From positions 1 to 64,000 of the forward strand of contig NZ_MJUZ01000009.1 in the NCBI RefSeq assembly GCF_002237645.1: DNA of 64,000 nt. The letters run 5' to 3'. The DNA comes from Desulfovibrio sp. MES5. GTDB lineage: Bacteria > Desulfobacterota > Desulfovibrionia > Desulfovibrionales > Desulfovibrionaceae. This document shows, one piece after another, positions 62,941 to 64,000 of this stretch (position 1 is its first letter; each line of letters starts with the position of its first letter). The notes beneath the pieces were generated by a model, which was not told the origin of the DNA, searched no databases, and saw only the letters and a list, made by a program, of their open reading frames with translations. Position numbers and translations under genes: made by a program.

Positions 62941-63420
62941 ATGTCACGAGACATTATCAATGCCATTCAGGCCCCGTACCGTCATTCCTGGAGCCTTCTG
63001 ACGCAGTTTATCGACGTCTGCCCCGACAAGATATGGAGTGAAACGCGCGGCGGCTGGCCCGTGTGGCAGCAGATTGCACATGCCCTTGCCGTGCTGAATT
63101 TTTTCACTCTTGGTGAAAACGACGCGCCTGCGGCCGCCCCCTGCGACATGGCCACCCTCATGCTCAAGGTTCAGGGCCCCTGCGCCATCGGCAAGGATGC
63201 CATGCGGGAGTATGCCGAAACCGTGCGGGTCGGCGTTGATGCCTGGCTGGACGGTCTTTCTGACAAGGACCTCACCCGGATTCACACGGTGCTGAGCAAA
63301 AAGATAGGGCGTGATGTCGCCTATGGCGCGGCGGTGGCCATGCTGGCCAGTCATACCTGCTACCACATCGGTTCCTGTGACGCCGCGCTGCGGGATAATG
63401 GTCTGCCCGGCGTATTTTAG
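62941..63420 (+). CDS. DinB-like (four-helix metal-binding) protein
   Basis: A 159-residue helical protein resembling the DinB/YfiT superfamily. WPVWQQIAHALAVLNFF (first His, about residue 44) and LASHTCYHIGSCDAALRDNGL at the C-terminus (two further His, about 138 and 142) supply the usual three-histidine metal site. Members include thiol-dependent transferases (bacillithiol or mycothiol types) and proteins of unknown activity. The partner thiol here is unknown. AAAGGAGG lies before the ATG at 62941. It is a single-gene unit between the cyclophilin terminator and family A copy 6. Confidence 0.75.
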   Translation: MSRDIINAIQAPYRHSWSLLTQFIDVCPDKIWSETRGGWPVWQQIAHALAVLNFFTLGENDAPAAAPCDMATLMLKVQGPCAIGKDAMREYAETVRVGVDAWLDGLSDKDLTRIHTVLSKKIGRDVAYGAAVAMLASHTCYHIGSCDAALRDNGLPGVF

Positions 63421-63939
63421 CCACTGTCGTCACGAGCGCCTTTTCAGTTATTTCTGCGTCGAACTTCGCATTTTATTCCGGTCGAGTACCATCGGAGTAC
63501 ACTCCCTGCATAAAAGGCTTGTTCTCCTTGATATAACTGAAAATTCATCCCGTGACTAAACTGGCCAGGGCAACGCTATTTTCAAATTGAAAGGTTTTGT
63601 GGGGGAGGACCCTTTTGTAAAAGGGTCCCTCCCCCACGCCCCCACCTCCCAAAACCTTTAGTGTTTTTGTGTAGTACAAGGTTTTTTTAGTCTGACGCGG
63701 GGCTTCCAGGGATAGCTTCTCATAGGCCTCCACCATCTCGCAGTTGAAGACCCCGCTACGCGGTTTACCCTCGCGGACGGTTGCGCGTTGCCTTGGCGGC
63801 AAGCGCTTGCCCGCGCATCCGCCAGCGCATTGCAGCCTGCAAGCGCTCCACACATGCCCAGTTCGGGTGGCCAGGGTTTTTGCCCCGCAGAAAAAACTGT
63901 GCATTGTGTGCAGAGGCGGCAAAAAACAAGGAGAATACC
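63421..63939. other. Gene-poor region with family A copy 6
   Basis: Besides the palindrome at 63590-63660, nothing is confidently coding. A minus-strand frame around 63660-63760 (MVEAYEKLSLEAPRQTKK) has a protein-like look but no ribosome site and runs into the repeat. It may be a gene remnant. Confidence 0.45.
63590..63660. repeat. Dispersed hairpin element, family A, copy 6 (inverted)
   Basis: Arms 63599-63617 and 63618-63637. The G-rich flank is on the right here (as its complement GCCCCCACCTCCCAAAACC), so the element is in the opposite orientation to copies 1-5. It lies 3' of the DinB-like gene. Confidence 0.85.
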
Positions 63940-64000
63940 ATGACCACATGGAAGAATGATCCGGCCCATTCCCGCCTTGGCTTTGTAGTCAGGCATCTCA
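63940..64000 (+). CDS. YceI-family protein, N-terminal fragment cut by the window end
   Basis: The last 61 bases encode MTTWKNDPAHSRLGFVVRHL, the typical opening of YceI-like lipocalin-fold proteins ('W.IDPAHS.VGF.VRHL'). AAGGAG lies seven bases before the ATG. There is no signal peptide, so it would be a cytoplasmic YceI-like form. YceI proteins bind isoprenoid or other hydrophobic ligands. The rest of the gene lies beyond the window. Confidence 0.75.
   Translation, partial: MTTWKNDPAHSRLGFVVRHL

Noticed and set aside
1-64000. CRISPR arrays, tRNA or rRNA genes, phage genes
   Set aside because: No regular spaced direct repeats of CRISPR type, no cloverleaf with typical T-loop, and no phage structural or integrase gene was recognised in the window.

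Overview
The window looks like chromosome from a sulfate-reducing deltaproteobacterium of the Desulfovibrio type, probably close to the gut/animal-associated D. desulfuricans-D. piger group. This is inferred from protein resemblance and gene content: the ArsR-methyltransferase regulator beside ahcY, the large fused FAD/Fe-S dehydrogenase of the Desulfovibrio lactate-oxidation type, and the style of the rimP-nusA-ylxR-infB cluster. No rRNA or tRNA is present to prove it.

Region by region. 1-6.2 kb is a minus-strand housekeeping run: mltG, ruvX, trpS, an M50 protease, a ThiS-like small protein, a C_GCAxxG_C_C protein, a gated membrane protein and rnhA. 6.2-7.5 kb has no protein gene, but holds three kinds of dispersed repeat and a well-formed promoter-to-terminator unit for a small structured RNA. 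7.5-10 kb is the S-adenosylhomocysteine module (ahcY and a SahR-like repressor/methyltransferase with an operator placed over its own promoter). 10-17 kb has a DciA-like protein, unknown genes and a 1183-residue FAD/Fe-S dehydrogenase. 17.7-22.3 kb is an AT-richer accessory cluster: IclR regulator, metallo-hydrolase, MHS-family transporter, DJ-1/PfpI protein and RidA. It is probably a catabolic or detoxifying module of unknown substrate. 22.5-28.4 kb is a glutamate/GABA module with two divergent arms: gadC-gadB one way, a second GadC-like carrier and glutaminase the other. 28.7-31.7 kb carries an SPFH protein, NfeD and an unknown protein.

31.8-43.6 kb is the translation/RNA cluster (pnp, rpsO, truB, nrnA, DUF503, infB, ylxR, nusA, rimP), all on the minus strand. 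An intrinsic terminator sits in the leader in front of rimP, and another follows infB, so the block is probably at least two transcription units. 44-45.6 kb is a chemoreceptor. 46-60.6 kb is a complete surface-adhesin operon in transcription order: type I secretion ATPase, HlyD-type adaptor, and a 3621-residue protein built from about 29 VCBS-type repeats. The end of the window has mutY, a cyclophilin, a DinB-like protein and the first codons of a YceI-family gene.

A recurring theme is small dispersed repeats at gene ends. Family A is a G/C-rich palindrome of about 60 bases (six full copies and one derivative). Family B is a 156-base foldback element with terminal inverted repeats and TA flanks (three copies). 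Families C and D are 120-150-base multi-hairpin elements (two copies; three copies plus fragments). The most promising points for follow-up are the small RNA, the repeat families, the accessory cluster, the glutamate/GABA module, the adhesin system, and the attenuator-like leader of the rimP-nusA-infB operon.
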